Part shown: positions 5,601 to 5,668 of the stretch, piece by piece | Layout: each line of letters begins with the position of its first letter | How positions within the stretch are numbered: position 1 is the first letter of the stretch | Source of the DNA: Gammaproteobacteria bacterium | GTDB lineage: Bacteria; Pseudomonadota; Gammaproteobacteria; Arenicellales; JAHEKD01 | DNA: 5,668 bases | Reading direction: 5' to 3' | Assembly (NCBI GenBank): GCA_024638545.1 | Contig: JAHEKD010000192.1 | Span: 1 to 5,668 of the forward strand | Made by a program: the position numbers and the translations under genes | The notes under the pieces: generated by a model | The model's input: only the letters and a program-made list of their open reading frames with translations | What the model was told of the DNA's origin: nothing | Database searches by the model: none

Positions 5601-5632
5601 GGTGCATACAATAGCAAATTCTATTGTGCACC
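5601..5632. repeat. imperfect hairpin downstream of the aldolase gene
   Basis: GGTGCA (5601-5606) and CAATAG (5609-5614) pair with CTATTG (5621-5626) and TGCACC (5627-5632) around the loop CAAATT, with the TA at 5607-5608 bulged. It lies about 85 bases after the aldolase stop. It could end transcription from either side, but no T-run follows on the plus strand and only a loose T-rich stretch on the minus strand. A looser inverted pair, GTAACAGTTA (5535-5544) and TAACTGTCAC (5577-5586), precedes it. No gene can be called in 5518-5668. Confidence 0.4.
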
Positions 5633-5668
5633 AGGTATTAGGATTTCCATAATTGCTGCACCCCCAGG

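Noticed and set aside
1..5668. CRISPR array, tRNA, rRNA, phage or defence genes
   Set aside because: No regularly spaced repeats, no cloverleaf-like or rRNA sequence, and no nuclease, integrase or toxin-antitoxin frame was seen on either strand.

Overview
This window looks like a piece of a gammaproteobacterial chromosome, probably from an environmental or marine lineage. The evidence is an NfsA-type nitroreductase, a class III cyclase fused to TolB-like and TPR regions, two GGGG-ended REP-like palindromes, and a base composition that looks moderately AT-rich by eye. No rRNA, tRNA, CRISPR array or transposase gene is visible. The placement is an inference; genus cannot be read from the sequence.

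Layout, left to right. Positions 3-182 hold the probable C-terminal end of a plus-strand gene cut by the window edge. A candidate promoter follows, then a complete small DUF1330 protein (403-693). The 249-base gap after it carries a perfect 10+10 bp inverted repeat, a candidate promoter and a 21-residue leader ORF (878-943). The leader's TGA overlaps the ATG of a cyclase gene by one base. The cyclase frame (943-2421) is interrupted by a single in-frame TAG at 1849-1851, where relatives typically carry Gln. It also stops early in the TPR region, just before a REP-like hairpin (2432-2472), so it is best read as a decaying gene broken twice. On the minus strand lie nfsA (2476-3213), a 31-bp-stem palindrome (3297-3361), and a solitary DUF1989 gene (3362-3964). 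Behind DUF1989 is a frameshifted minus-strand reading frame (4021-4222) that looks like a gene remnant or overlooked small gene. After a further gap with no gene, a threonine aldolase/beta-eliminating lyase gene (4498-5517, plus) is complete. The last 150 bases hold an imperfect hairpin and no gene that can be called.

The genes do not form one obvious pathway. Nitroreductase (flavin reductase), DUF1989 and the PLP-dependent aldolase are housekeeping-like or accessory enzymes of small-molecule metabolism, each with its own upstream region. I did not find convincing evidence of a new multi-gene system. The most notable points are the coupled leader ORF, the nonsense-interrupted cyclase with altered substrate-specifying residues, the two palindromes bracketing nfsA, and the frameshifted frame upstream of DUF1989.
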